Part shown: in pieces, positions 35,397 through 47,324 of the stretch
How the letters are laid out: every line of letters begins with the position of its first letter
Numbering within the stretch: position 1 is the first letter of the stretch
Assembly (NCBI GenBank): GCA_036346405.1
Contig: CM070550.1
Coordinates: forward strand, 14,852,115-14,916,114
Direction: 5' to 3'
Length of the DNA: 64,000 nt
Source: Phyllostachys edulis
Lineage: Eukaryota > Streptophyta > Magnoliopsida > Poales > Poaceae
Position numbers and translations under genes: made by a program
The notes under the pieces: generated by a model
Database searches by the model: none
The model's input: the letters and a program-made list of their open reading frames with translations, nothing else
What the model was told of the DNA's origin: nothing

Positions 35397-35645
35397 GGAA
35401 AAAAGTCCATATTACACCCCTGAACTTTGCGGAGAGTCCAAAATCCCCCCTAAACTCCAAAACCGTTTGTTTTACACCCTCGAACTCCCAATACCATCTC
35501 ATCCGACCCCCTCGAGCCGAAATCAGCTGGTTTTGGCCACGCTGGCCTGGTTTCGTCGTGTCAGCACCTCACTTAAAACCGCTGCTTCCGACCGTCCAGA
35601 CGACGCTAAAATTCCCATTCCCAAATCAGAGAACCCTAGTGCGTG
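35397..35645 (+). repeat. MULE left terminal inverted repeat
   Basis: About 250 bp, inverted copy of 40,420-40,676. Shared runs include accgtttgttttacaccctc and caataccatctcatcc. Confidence 0.92.
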
Positions 35646-35865
35646 ATTTACCCTCGGGCGACTAATTATGCGGCGTACATGATTTATCATCTCCGTGGCG
35701 ACCTCTCCAAATCCTAGGCGGCGCGAATCGATTGTATGGCGAACCGATTGTGAGGTTAGTTTGTCTTTATTTGTGTTAGTTCTCGGGTTAGGTGCAAATT
35801 GTAGTGCATGTTTTCGCTGGAAGTAAGTAGTTTGTAAGCACATACATTATCTGCGCATGTAGGAC

Positions 35866-38800
35866 ATGGATTTGCTGGACCATTTGTGTGTCCGATTTCA
35901 TTTTGGAGGAGAATTTTTCAATGATGGTAAGTATGTGCATTATTTGGGCGGTTCTGAGGCACTATCTTGGATCGATAGAGACAAAGTTTCTTTGCCAGGG
36001 ATTAGAGGCCACCTGCAAGATCATTGTGAAATTACCGAAGACAGTTTGCTCCACTGGCTATTCCCTGGGAAAGAGCTTGCTAATGGTCTGAGGGTTTTGA
36101 CTAACAACAAGACATGCATACTAATGAAGGATTGCATTACTGATGGTGGCGTTGCTGACATATATGTCGACTCAGCTGAACAAGAAACAGATGGAGATAA
36201 CGACCATGAGGAAGGAAGTGACTTTGAGGAAGAGATGCAAGATCTGAACTGTGTAGAAATGGAGACAGAGGATGATGAAGTGGGAGTTACTGAGAGCAAG
36301 CAAGATATTGGTAAGAAGATTGTTACGCAAGATGTGGGTAATCAGAGTGCTACCATACAGTTTGTAACTTCTGGAAGCAAGCAAGTGGGCATTGTTCTAT
36401 CTACTCCTAAGGATAGGCAGAAGGAACTAGCTTCATTTAGGCAGTTCTATGGGTCATGTAGCAGTGAAAAGAGCAAGGTGGGTAAGAAGAAGCAAGCGAT
36501 TGTAGCTATGGAGGACACATGTAGCAGTGGTAGTGATTACCTCCCAGGTGATTGTGAGAGTTCAGAGGATGATGAGGAGGCTGTAGAGATTAAGGAAAAG
36601 TTGAAGGAGTTCAAGAAGAAGCTTAAGGCAGGAGAGACATTGAATCCTGATGCCATCTTCTTTGAGGGATCTCATCCACAGTCTGTTGATGCATTTAATG
36701 AAGCTATCGTTGATGACGGGAATGAGACTGGGTACTACGACAATAGTGATAATGAAAGTTCTTTTGAAGAGGATGGTGATGATTTGATTAGGAAGAAGTC
36801 CAAGTATCCTAGGTTTGATCGCCATGATATTGTTCCAACATTTGCATTGGGTATGAAGTTTTCAGGCAAGCAACAGTTCAAGGAAGCTGTTATCAACTAT
36901 GGGCCAGCAGAACGGAAGGTGATTAATTTTGTGAAGGATGAGACCACCAGGGTTAGAGCTCAGTGTGATTGGGCCAAGTGCCCCTGGGTTATACTCTTAT
37001 CTACTAATAGTAGGACAGAGAGCTGGTAGGTTGCATATTTTTTCAATGAGCACACATGCCCACCTAGAAGAGACAATAAACATGTGACTGCCAAAGGAAT
37101 TGCAGACAAGTATGAGAAGATGATCAAAGCTAATCCCACTTGGAGCATGGATAGCTTGAAGGCCACTGTCCAGGAGGAAATGCAAGCATATGTTAGCCTC
37201 TCCAAGTGCAAGAGAGCAAAGTCTATTGTCATGCAAAGATTGCTAGATTCCACCAAGGGTGAGTACTCCAAGGCGTTTGATTACCAGCTAGAACTCTTGA
37301 GGATCAACCCAGGAAGTACTGTTGTGGTCCACCTAGACCATGACTTTGAAGACCTAGTATTCCAAAGATTTTACGTGTGCCTTGATGCTTGTAAGAGAGG
37401 TCTCTTTGTTGGTTGTAGGAAAGTCATAGGACTTGATGGTTGCTTCTTCAAAGGAGCAACATGTGGTGAGCTACTATGTGCCATTGACAGGGATTCCAAC
37501 AACCAGATGTACCCAATTGCCTGGGCAGTGGTTGAGAAAGAGACAAATGATTATTAGGATTGGTTTTATGCATTGTTGTTCAAAGATGTTCAAATTGGTG
37601 TTGGTGATGGTTGGGTGATCATATCTGACCAACAAAAGGTATGCATTTTCACACTAACTTGTACTTGTAGAATTGTAGTTTGGCTTGGAAACTAACATAT
37701 ATTCTTGTAGGGCCTCATTAATGCTATTGCCAACAGGGCACCTAAATGTGAGCACATAATGTGTGCTAGGCATATTTATGCCAACTGGAAGAAGAATTAC
37801 AAGGACAAGGACTTTCAAAAGAGGTTCTGGAGGTGTGCCAAAGCACCTTGCATGATGATGTTCAACTTCTACAAAGCTCAATTGGCACAGAAGGCATCAG
37901 AAGGAGCAAAAGCTATGATGAAGACTAAACCACATCACTGGAGCAGGGCCTGGTTCAAGTTGGACTCCAACTGTGATTCAGTCGACAATAACATACGTGA
38001 GTCTTTCAATAATCAGATCATTTCAGCTACGTTTCTACCTATTATTAGCATGCTTGAGGTGATTAGATGCAAAGTTATGGTGAGGATTCAAGAACAGAGA
38101 ACTAAGGCTCAAAGATGGCAGGGACAAGTATGCGCAAGCATATTCAAGAAATTAAAGTCTTACATAACTGAATCTTATTTTTGTCATGCTTTGGAATAGG
38201 AAAGATGGTTATGAAGTTAAACACCATGACAAGAGATTCACTGTTAGTCTAGAGAACAAAACCTGCTCCTGCAGGTACTGGCAACTTTCTGGTCTGCCAT
38301 ATTGCCATGCTATATCTTGCATCTACTACAGCTCAAGGAACATTGATGAATTTATTGCAAAGTGCTATTCAATTGAAGAATTCAACAAGACCTATGAGCA
38401 CTGTCTACAACCTGTGGAGGGTATTACTTCATGGCCCACCTCTGATAGACCAAAACCAAGAGTTCCTGTGTATGTCAAGATGCCAGGAAGACCAAGGAAG
38501 GAAAGGAGAAGGGAACCAAATGAGAAACCCAAGAGCACAAGAGTATCTAGGGTAGGCACCATCATTAGGTGCAGACTTTACAAAGACATTGGCCACAATA
38601 GGGGATCCTACAGGAAGAGAAGTGGGGAAGCTACTACCAATGCTCCTATGCCACCACTGGATGCAATGGTAATGTGGATTGACACCTTCTTGTGTTTACA
38701 TAATATGGATGCTATTTTCTGCTAATGATACATTGCTCTCAGGTATTATTACCAGGAAGCCAGCAGAGTGTGTTGAGGAAGAGGAAGGCAGTGACAGCTA

Positions 38801-39202
38801 CTGCATCATCAGCTAATAGCAAAAAGAGGAAAAGTGGTTCAGGACACCTGCACTCAGAACAAACAAGAACAACAATCCAAGATGTAAGTCACAACACTGA
38901 CATATTCCCACTTTGATTACAACATGCACATAACTGGCCATGTCTCCTTTTCCATATTGTAGTCTGGTATGCCTGTTCAAGAGATAATCAAGACATCAGC
39001 TAAGGCCAATGTGATAACAACCAAAGGGGGGTCAGCTACTATGAACCTTCAGGCTCATGTTCCAGGCTCACAGGCTAGCTCCATAGTAAACATCAATCTG
39101 AACTCAGGGTCTGCAAGAGCTCATGTCAAAGCACAGGAACCTTCACACAAGGCCAAGAAGCAAGTCTTGACTAGGGGCAAGAAACAGATGCCTTCCAAGT
39201 GA
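35866..39202 (+). pseudogene. MuDR-type transposase (mudrA-like), broken by two stops and a shift
   Basis: From the ATG at 35866 the order is as follows. A PB1-like N-terminal domain (MDLLDHLCVRFHFGG, residues 1 to about 100) is followed by a long acidic linker. The MuDR DNA-binding domain (FALGMKFSGKQQFKEAVINY, about 36,840-36,900) and the MULE DDE domain (VIGLDGCFFKG at 37,424; WVIISDQQKG spanning the intron 37,639-37,710) come next. Then come a SWIM zinc finger (CSCRYWQLSGLPYCHAI, 38,262-38,315), a degenerate zinc knuckle (CRLYKDIGHNRGSY) and a basic tail. Further introns fit at 38,669-38,742 and 38,884-38,962. In-frame TAG codons stand at 37027-37029 and 37555-37557, and a one-base frame change occurs near 38,190, just before the SWIM domain. 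Otherwise the gene is well preserved, so inactivation seems fairly recent. Confidence 0.88.
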
Positions 39203-39582
39203 ATGTAATGTGCCAGACTTGACTAAGGGTTGTAATGTGATGGACTTATGCATGTATTTTGCCAACTTATCTTTGTAGAAGTTGAATGTAATGTGTCAGA
39301 CTTGAGGATACTTTTGACAGACCTAAGTATTTGTGAAAGTTCTTTACTGAATTGTCATGAGCCAGACTTGAGTATGTATTTGTGAAAGTTCTTTACTGAA
39401 TTGTGATGTGCCAGACCTGAGTATGTATGAAAGTACTTCACAACATGACCATTCTCATTCCCATTAATCAACCAAACATGACAATTGTCATACTTCACAA
39501 CATCTTCCTTTCTTTCACATACTTGACAATACATGGTTACACAAACATGGCAGTTATCAATTACAACCAGACATCTTAGTTA
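39203..39582. other. Spacer between the convergent MULE genes
   Basis: AT-rich, with three imperfect direct repeats of a phrase like aagttctttactgaattgt and gtgccagac. It probably holds the 3' untranslated regions of both genes. Confidence 0.5.
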
Positions 39583-40221
39583 CTAGTTACACAAGAAAGC
39601 AACTACAATAAAAACACATGACACCACTACAACAAAACACAATGTTCTTTCTTTCTCATACTTCACAACTCTAGCTTTCTTTTCATCAAGTGCTGCATCC
39701 TTCGCAATCAAAATTCCTCTCAGAGTAGCCACTTTTGATTTATGCGCATTCATCATACCCTCCAGTTTAGCCCTTGACTCAGCTTCAGAAGCTCTCAGAG
39801 CATTGTTCTGCCTCCTTAGAGACCTCATAGTGTCTTGTAGATCTAGCATAACCTCCTTCACAAAGGGAGCCGTCTCATTGTCTGCCCAAACCCAAAAATT
39901 GCAACCTCTAGCCTACCAAATTAACCACCGTACAAAACAATTGCAGTGAAGAAAACTAATTCAACGAATCAAATAACAATTTCTAGCATCACATTACTCA
40001 CCCGCGCCCTCATACGAGTCATGTACCTCCTTCCTGGGTTTGAATCACTCCAAGAAATCCACTGTGCGGTCTTTCGTCTGCAGTGGAACATCACTGCGGG
40101 CAAAATACTCCAACGGGCGTTGGCGGTATGGTATGGGTGACGACGATGACCCCTCCTCGCCATCGACCCGGTCTACAGCCAAGGAAGACTCCGACTGCCC
40201 ACTGCTTCGTGGGCCAGACAT
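39583..40221 (-). pseudogene. MULE accessory gene: GRF zinc finger, coiled coil, membrane tail
   Basis: Read on the minus strand in two exons (40221-40002 and 39912-39583; intron with GTGAGT donor). The start is probably MSGPRSSGQSESS at 40221. A GRF-type zinc finger is recognisable by ISWSDSNPGRRY (exon 1) and GCNFWVWADNE (exon 2). Then comes a Leu/Arg/Lys/Glu coiled coil (about 39,870-39,660) and a C-terminal hydrophobic segment (FVVVVSCVFIVVAFLC) suited to tail-anchoring. At least one expected Cys of the finger is replaced (YFARSDV) and a frame change lies near 40,090, so this copy is decayed. It is not similar to mudrB as far as I can tell. Role unknown. Confidence 0.6.
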
Positions 40222-40419
40222 CCCCGCCACCACAATCGGCTTTGCTGCCACAATCGGTCGCCACCGTCTAGGGATTTCGGAGCGGGTCGCCACGGAGTGG
40301 CCATCACGCGCTGCCACGGGGTCGCCATAGAGTGGTCGTCGCACGCCGCCACGAGGTCACCACCGAGTGGTCGTCGCGCATCGCCGTGGGGTCACCGCCG
40401 AGGGGTCGTCGCGCGCTAG

Positions 40420-40676
40420 GGCTCTACGATTTGGGAATAGGGAATTTTGGCGATGTGATGCAGACGGCCGAAAGCAATGTGGTCTTTATGTGACGTGCTG
40501 ACGCGGTGAAATTAGGCCAGCGTGGATGCCAGTGTGGCCAAAAACCAGCTGGTTTTGGCTCGAGGGGGTTGGATGAGATGGTATTGGGAGTTCGAGGGTG
40601 TAAAACAAACGGTTTTGGAGTTTAGGGAGGATTTTGGACTCTTCACAAAATTCAGGGGTGTAATATGGACTTTTCC
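40420..40676 (-). repeat. MULE right terminal inverted repeat
   Basis: Inverted copy of 35,397-35,645, ending gtaatatggacttttcc. The region just inside it (40,240-40,420) is GC-rich and forms the leader of the accessory gene. Confidence 0.92.
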
Positions 40677-42090
40677 ATTGTTTAATTACAGGGGAAATAA
40701 ATTCCCCTCAATTGCCTGCCGTGCTCCACTTGTCGCCTACTCGTCCCATTCATTGAATAAGTTGCCCCTCTCACCCTAGTCCTCGTAGTTAACGCCCTCG
40801 CATCCTGCGGCCTCTTCGGTACCTGCATGGCCTTCGTCCCACTCGGGAAGTTCCCGGCCGGGCTAGGATCTCACAAAGGAGAATACTAGCAAGAGTAAGT
40901 ATTAATGTACTCAGCAAGCATTAATAGCGAAAATGCATTGGATGACTCATATCTGGTTGTTAATCATATTTTCTAGTTCATCTCTTTTTCTAAAAATAAA
41001 CAACATGTCAAAACATTAAGTGGCAGATTTTAATACTAAAAATACTACTTGTCACTCGGAGAGAAGATAGACCCCTACCGGTTCCCGTAAACTCTAATCC
41101 AAGAGGCTGGCATGAATTCATGATTTTGTTTAGCACTGCGTAGGCTTGTACCACATTACCCATAGCTACTCTTAGCTCTCTATGAACCAGGTTCCCTGCA
41201 TTTCCTTTGATGTGGGTTTGAGTTCAGATTACAGAACGTTTTCTAAGTTACGTGATTAATTCCTCCACCCATTACTTTCTGTCGGTGCTGACCTCATCAC
41301 GGTGCTGATCTCGTCATCCACCGAGTTCCAGTAATATTGGTTGGGCCGGTGTTACCTTCACCCAACACTCCACTTAGCGCTATAGCGCTATCTTGATCCT
41401 ACATAATTACTTACCTGATGTGGAGGGCATAATTACGTAACAAGGTAGCATATTCTGCCCACCGAAATGGGAAAATGGTTGGCACTGAATTTACGGCCTC
41501 AAATCTGAGAAAGAGTTTTGTTGGTCCTTATATATTAACCATACGTAAAGGGGTCCCACCTCTTCCCTTATCTCTGTCCTGCCACAAGTCCCCTTTACGA
41601 GCCTAATATTCATCTTTTCTCATCTCATCCATCATCTCTGTTCTCATGTCTTTTCTCATCCTCTTATTTATTCGATTTGATTTTTGAGACATAGTTTTCA
41701 TGCAATAAATATATGATACAACAATATACAGTTCACATTTAATATAACTATATTTATATTCAAGAGATAAGCTTGCCTTCGTAGTTGTAGGAAAGATGAT
41801 CATCAACGTATATGAAATCAGATAAGCCTGCATGAATCGGTTCACCTTCTGCAATTATACGGCAAACATAAATAATAGGTAAATAAATACTTAGTGACTT
41901 TGGGTGTTAATATGCATACATAAATTAGTCAATTCTATCCTGTTCGCCGATTTTATTTTAATAACATTTTTCGGATCCCCCGTTAAGTTAGCACTCCCCA
42001 ACTGTGGTTGGTCTACGGTCTATTCGCTCTAGGGTCGAGGTTGCCAAAACTCGTGTTTTGACGCACAGAAACATAAAATACTACTCGTAC

Positions 42091-42758
42091 TGACGAGGAT
42101 TAAAACCTCTATGTATTACTTTAATACATAATAAAAGACCATACGTCTTCATGGTCGTAACCCCTAAGGCTAATGACTACACTGGTCGAAGGATTCCAGA
42201 GGTTACAAAATGGGTACCACAGGCCTGACAAGGTCTCAGGCTTAGTCTCCCACCGTAGCCGCTTCGGAAAGCTATGAACTAATGTATAGATATGATTCCA
42301 GGTATATTCTTTACCGTGTGATGAACGGAACACGTGCTGTGTGCTCCATACCACGCGATGATTACACAGCCCTAAGACACTGACAATAACCACCATATAG
42401 TTGAGTGTCTCACAGACACTTAACCGTAGAGCAGTTGGTACACTATCAACCGACGCCTCGCTCCGACTAGTCGCGACACTTCTCCAGGGACGCCTTCTCC
42501 AAGAGTAACTACCACCTCTACGGAAGTTATTTAAGGGAGGAGCGTAGAAAACAAAAGGAGGGATGAAAGTCAAGCAAATGTAGACAAGATCATCCGACAT
42601 AACAAACAACATTCTCTGTGTAATTAGGATTAGTCCTTTGCCTGGTCTAAGGCACACCCTATAAATCCAGTTCATATCAATAAAGAGCAGTCCCATTCTC
42701 TCCTAGTAAATATCACTTCCTCTTTTATTTCGTAAGATTGGCAACTCGATCGTCGACA
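42091..42758 (+). repeat. 5' LTR of the second gypsy element
   Basis: It runs from TG (tgacgagg) to CA (gtcgaca) and is followed two bases later by tggcgtcggccgtggggaa (42,761), a plausible tRNA primer-binding site. A TATA-like ctataaat lies at 42,659. No partner LTR survives, so the limits rest on these signals. Confidence 0.65.
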
Positions 42759-42853
42759 GCTGGCGTCGGCCGTGGGGAAGAAGACACAAGTTTCCTAAAG
42801 AAACTCTCCACTCATCAAACCCTCGCTCATTCCTCATAATTGCTCATGCGACT

Positions 42854-44112
42854 ATGGCCAAAGTTTGGGACGAGGAGAATTGGAGGTCGGGGGGAGGTTC
42901 AGATCTTCGAACACCGACTACCAGCATGAATCCTTCAAGACCTTTGGTGACGGTACGAAAATTGCAACATGTCCAGGATATGTTGAATAACTCTAATCCT
43001 GTTCTGGCAGAGACACCGGGTTTTGTACAGCTCGTGGGCCAAGTATCGGAGATTCTTCAGCAGACCATGCAACGCACGGAAGCATACCAAGAACAGAGAA
43101 CTTCACAAAGTCAAACCATGACTTCATCACAATGTTCCTCCCTCAGCAGAGGGCAACATGGTCGAATCAGAGAACCATCGATACCAAGGCCTCCTCGGCG
43201 ATTCCGACCAAGTAGTCATGAGGGGAGAAGGCTATTTCAAGCAGCCACTCGCTCACCGTGTCGAGAAGAGCAACCACTTGGGCCAGATGATCTCCGACAT
43301 CATCTAAATCAAGCAGGCGGTCGAAGGCACCATACCAATGTCGACGACCGGATCGGTACACCAGAGCTCCAACGTTCCAATCTTAGGAACTGGTCTCCGA
43401 CCGATTATAATCCGCCACCCTTCCAAAGAAGCCGCCATGAACCAATCACAGGTTGTTGAGCCTTCTCTGTAGGGCTCCAAGTCGTGCGCACAAACAGTTC
43501 CGACCGCCAACTCGACAAGTTTAATGGGACTCAGAACCCATTGGAATTTCTCCAATATATACCACCGCCATCGAGTCAGCTGGTGGTGATGAAAATGTGA
43601 TGGCGAACTATCCGCCCACAAGGCTCAAAGGGTCCGCCTTGGCCGTGGTTACTTAACTTATGTGTCGATCAATATATACTTGGGAGCAACTCTGTGACCT
43701 TCTAATTGCGAATTTCCAAGGCATGTATGACCGCCCTGGAAAGGAGGATGATCTCCACCGAATCCGGCAAGGTTCTGTTGAGACTCTCCGTCAATACATC
43801 AAGAGATTCAGTCAGGTTCGTAATTCCACTCCAGATGTTGCAGAATCATCCGTCATCCAGGCTTTCAAAATAGGTCTAACGAATCTACAGTTTACGGAGG
43901 ACATAGTAATGAACCCTCCACGAACAACCGTCGAACTTTTCAACATGACTGATAAATACGCCACTGCTAGCGAAGCAATTGAGTGGTGCGAGGCCATTGA
44001 TCGGAAGAATAAAATTCCCCAACCTGGCTTGGATAAACCGGAGAAGAAGAATAAGAAAGCTCTCAAGAAGAAGAAAAACCGTAGACCTGACAATAAAGAA
44101 GTCCGGCTTTAG
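42854..44112 (+). pseudogene. gag of the second gypsy element, broken
   Basis: It starts MAKVWDEENWRSGGG at 42854. The capsid-like part is clear at 43,660-44,112 (YTWEQLCDLLIANFQGMY, IRQGSVETLRQYIKRFSQV, AFKIGLTNLQFTEDI), ending in a Lys-rich run. Frame changes at about 43,460-43,660 separate the two parts. The zinc knuckle expected after the basic run and the protease are not seen, so a small deletion near 44,110 is likely. Confidence 0.75.
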
Positions 44113-47100
44113 CAAAATTCTTGATAGCATGCACTACGGTTATCAAAGTTTCAAAATGTCAGGACCTAAGGGAGTCATCACGGTTCTAGGTGCTCAGAAA
44201 ATGGCCTACGTGTGTGATCGGAAATCATTAGAACTGGTCAATGAACATCTGACCAGAGAGGCTAATCCATCTACCGTGCAGGTCAAGCACTCAAGTCCAA
44301 AGATGACACCAAAGCCATCCGACCAGATAAAGGAGGTACCAATCGACAAAGGCGCTTCTCCGGACAGCGCCAAGTCGCCACCTGGGTTAGAAAACACTCA
44401 CTCATCTTCCCGAAAGAAACTGGTCGGGGCAAGACTCGACCCCAAATAGGAAGAGTCGCTCATCTCCTTCCTCCGAGCAAATCAGGACGTATTCGCCTGG
44501 CAGGCGTCCGATATGCCCGGATTACCCTGGGAGGTGATCGAGCATAGGCTAGTTTTCCATCCTGACAAAAAACCGATCAAGCAGAAGCTCCGGCGTTTTG
44601 CATCTGATCGGAAGGAGGCAATCCAGTCAGAGATTGACAAGCTCCTCAAGGCTGGATTCATCCGTGAAGTCGACCACTCTCAGTGGCTCGCCAATCCTGT
44701 AATAGTTAGGAAAAATAATGGGAAATGGCGAATGTGAATTGACTTTACAGGTCTTAATAAAGCTTGTCCGAAAGATGACTTTCCCTTCCACGCATTGACC
44801 AAATTTTGTAGACTCTACTTCCGTGTGAGTTACTAAGTTTTTAGATGCGATTCGTGGTACCACCAGATTAATATGTGTAAAGAAGATGAAGAAAAACTTT
44901 CTTCATCACCCCATATGGCACTTCATCGTTATGTTAAGATGTCGTTTGGTCTCAAAAATGTCAAAAGCGATTTTTCAAAGGTTGATGCGTAAAGCCTTTA
45001 ATCCACGATAGGTCGAATCTAGAAGCTTACGTTGATGATCCGTCAGAAGAGCATCAACGCCAAGCATCACATTCCCGACCTACAAGAACTTTCAACAACT
45101 TGAGAAGGCATAACCTCAAGTTGAATCTAGAAAAGTGTGCTCGAGTTTCGCTAGAAAATTGCTCTGCTTTCCTAGTCTCACTTAGAGGTATTGAAGCAAA
45201 TCCAAGAAAAATATCGGCCATCGACGGATCGCCCACCACTTAAGAAAGAGGTCCAGAAACTAACCGGCTGTATGGCAGCGCTAAGTCGTTTCATAGTAAG
45301 GTTAAGGGAAAAAGGATTACCTTTCTTCAAGCTTCTTCGGAAACACGGAAGTTTTGAGTAGACTAAAGAGGCAAACGATGCATTTGAAGAACTTAAGAAG
45401 TACCTTACGAGCCCCCGATCTTAGTTTCTCCAAGATCAGGAGAAACATTGCTAATTTACGTGGCTGCGACGCCACAAACAGTTAGCAGTGTACTAGTCGT
45501 AGAACGGGATAACATCTAACGACCAGTGTATTACGTAAACGAAGTCTTACATGGACCAAAGGAAAGATACCCACATGTACAAAAGTTGCTCTATGGTCTC
45601 CTTATATCTTCAAGGAAACTAAGGCATTACTTTCAAGCCCACAAAGTGGTCGTACCAATCGGATATCCCCTTGGTCAAGTCCTTGGAAACAGGAATCATC
45701 GTGATTTAATAGCAAAATGGGCGGTTGAGCTAGGGCGCTCGACCTCCATTTCATCTCACTAATAGCAATCAACTCCTGTGCAATAGTAGAATTCATTGCG
45801 AAGGACAAACCTCGAACCCACCCAAGGGCCCAAGTACGAACACCATGATGAGTGGATAATGTACTTTGACGGCCCTTGATGCTAAAAGGCTCAGGGCTAG
45901 AGTTGTCTTGATATCCTCATCGCGTAACACATAAAGTCGCCATCCAGCTTAAATTTTTCTACCACAAACAACATGGCGTAATATGAAGGTTTGTCGGCAG
46001 ACTCGAGCGGCTTGCTCGCTCGGATTCGCAGACATTAGTGAAAGGCGATTCTCAACTAATAGCGAATCAAGTAGGGAAAGAGTATCAATGCTCGAGTACC
46101 AAGCTGTCATCTTATCTGGCGGAAGTACGAAAACTCGAAAAGCACTTCTTCGGTTTTCAAATCCAACATATTCCTAGAAAGGAAAACTTTCTGGCCGACA
46201 AGTTGGCACGGATGGCCTCTACGAGGTCAACTGTCCCACCCGGAGTTTTTCTCGAGCAACTCGATTCGCCCTCGGTGGTCGAGCCTTCCGAGAACATACA
46301 TGATTCTTTACAGGTCGTAAAAACTGATCGTGAAAATATGGATGCTCCATAGGTCGTTGCCGGTTGGTGCTGTCACGATCAGGGTAGAGATTGGATGATA
46401 TCGATCTACAATTATCTTCAGCATGATATAATTCCAGAAGATGATGTAGAGGCTGATTGTCTAGCACGAAAAGTCAAATCATACACTCTGATCGAACATA
46501 CCTTTTATAAACGAGGATCTCACAGAGTGTTGATGAGATGCATATCTCAAACAGATGGTATTTAGTTGCTAACCGAAATCCATGAAGGAGTCTGTGGAGC
46601 ACATCATTCCTACAATACACTAGTCGGTAAAGCCTTCAGGCAAGGATACTACTGGCCAACTGCCCTTCATGATGCAAAAGAGCTCAGAACGGCGCGATAA
46701 TATCGGTTCATAGCCGACAAGTACATCAGCCGACACAAGCCTTACAAACAATTCCTCTTTCTTGGCCTTTTGCAACCTAGGGACTGGACATTTTAGGACC
46801 TTTCTCGAAAGCACCCAGGGGCTTCGAATTCCTTTTCATCATGATCGACACGTTTACAAAATGGATCGAAGCCGAGCCTATTGTTAAAACAACAATTGAG
46901 GCCGCTAAAAGATTTCTCACAAAAAAATGTGATCACACGATTTGGTGTACCCAGTTGTATAATCACAGACAATGGTGCCTAGTTCTCCAGCGGTCAATTC
47001 CAAGAATTCTGCGACGAACTTGGTATGAAAGTTCATTTTGCTTCTGTTGCTCATCCGCAGAGCAACGGAGCAGTTGAGCGAGCCAATGGTATCATCATGC

Positions 47101-47324
47101 AGGGGATCAAACACCGAGTATTTGACCAATTGATCAAACGATTAGGAGCTTGGGTTCAGGAACTTCGTTCTGTATTATGGTCCGTTCGAACCACGACTAG
47201 TCGTGTGACCGGTGAAATGCCATTCTTCTTGGTTTATGGTGCTGAAGCCATGCTTCCTCCAGAACTAAAGCTTGGCTCTACTCGGACTGATTGTTTCAAC
47301 GAAAACGATCAGAATGAACGATGA
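44113..47324 (+). pseudogene. pol remnant of the second gypsy element (RT, RNase H, integrase)
   Basis: Text typical of the region before reverse transcriptase stands at about 44,120-44,280. Reverse transcriptase begins near 44,513 (LPWEVIEHRLVFHPDKKP, then REVDHSQWLANPVIVRKNNG), and its YVDD box is at 45,028-45,039. RNase H-like text is at about 45,430-46,300 (ADKLARMAST near the end). Integrase-core text is at 46,790-47,324 (MIDTFTKWIEAEPI, HFASVAHPQSNGAVERANG, MPFFLVYGAEAMLPPE), cut off before its C-terminus. Many stops and frame changes are present. Confidence 0.8.

Larger units (their letters stand above)
35397..40676 (+). mobile_element. MuDR-type Mutator-like element (MULE) with long TIRs
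   Basis: The termini ggaaaa(aa)gtccatattac are inverted at both ends. The flanking nine bases are attatttaa (35388-35396) and attgtttaa (40677-40685), one mismatch apart; 9 bp is the standard Mutator duplication. The corresponding uninterrupted site, with a single attatttaa, is present in the other LTR at 52485-52493. The 5.3 kb element has a transposase gene on the plus strand and a convergent second gene on the minus strand, like the two-gene layout of maize MuDR but with a different second protein. Confidence 0.95.
42091..47324 (+). mobile_element. Second gypsy element, truncated, nested in the 3' LTR
   Basis: It starts TGACGAGG at the point where the two host LTR copies stop matching (42,091; host counterpart 53,881). 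It ends inside its integrase, where the sequence jumps back into host LTR text (attgatgatgcc, 47,325; counterpart 55,296). It holds one LTR, a primer-site-like sequence, gag and most of pol on the plus strand, all broken. No 3' LTR is present. The loss of 1.4 kb of host LTR at the same point shows that a deletion removed the 3' part of this element together with host DNA. Confidence 0.85.

Noticed and set aside
42121..42696. 191-residue minus-strand frame
   Set aside because: It lies wholly within the LTR of the nested gypsy element, antisense to it, and shows no protein family features.
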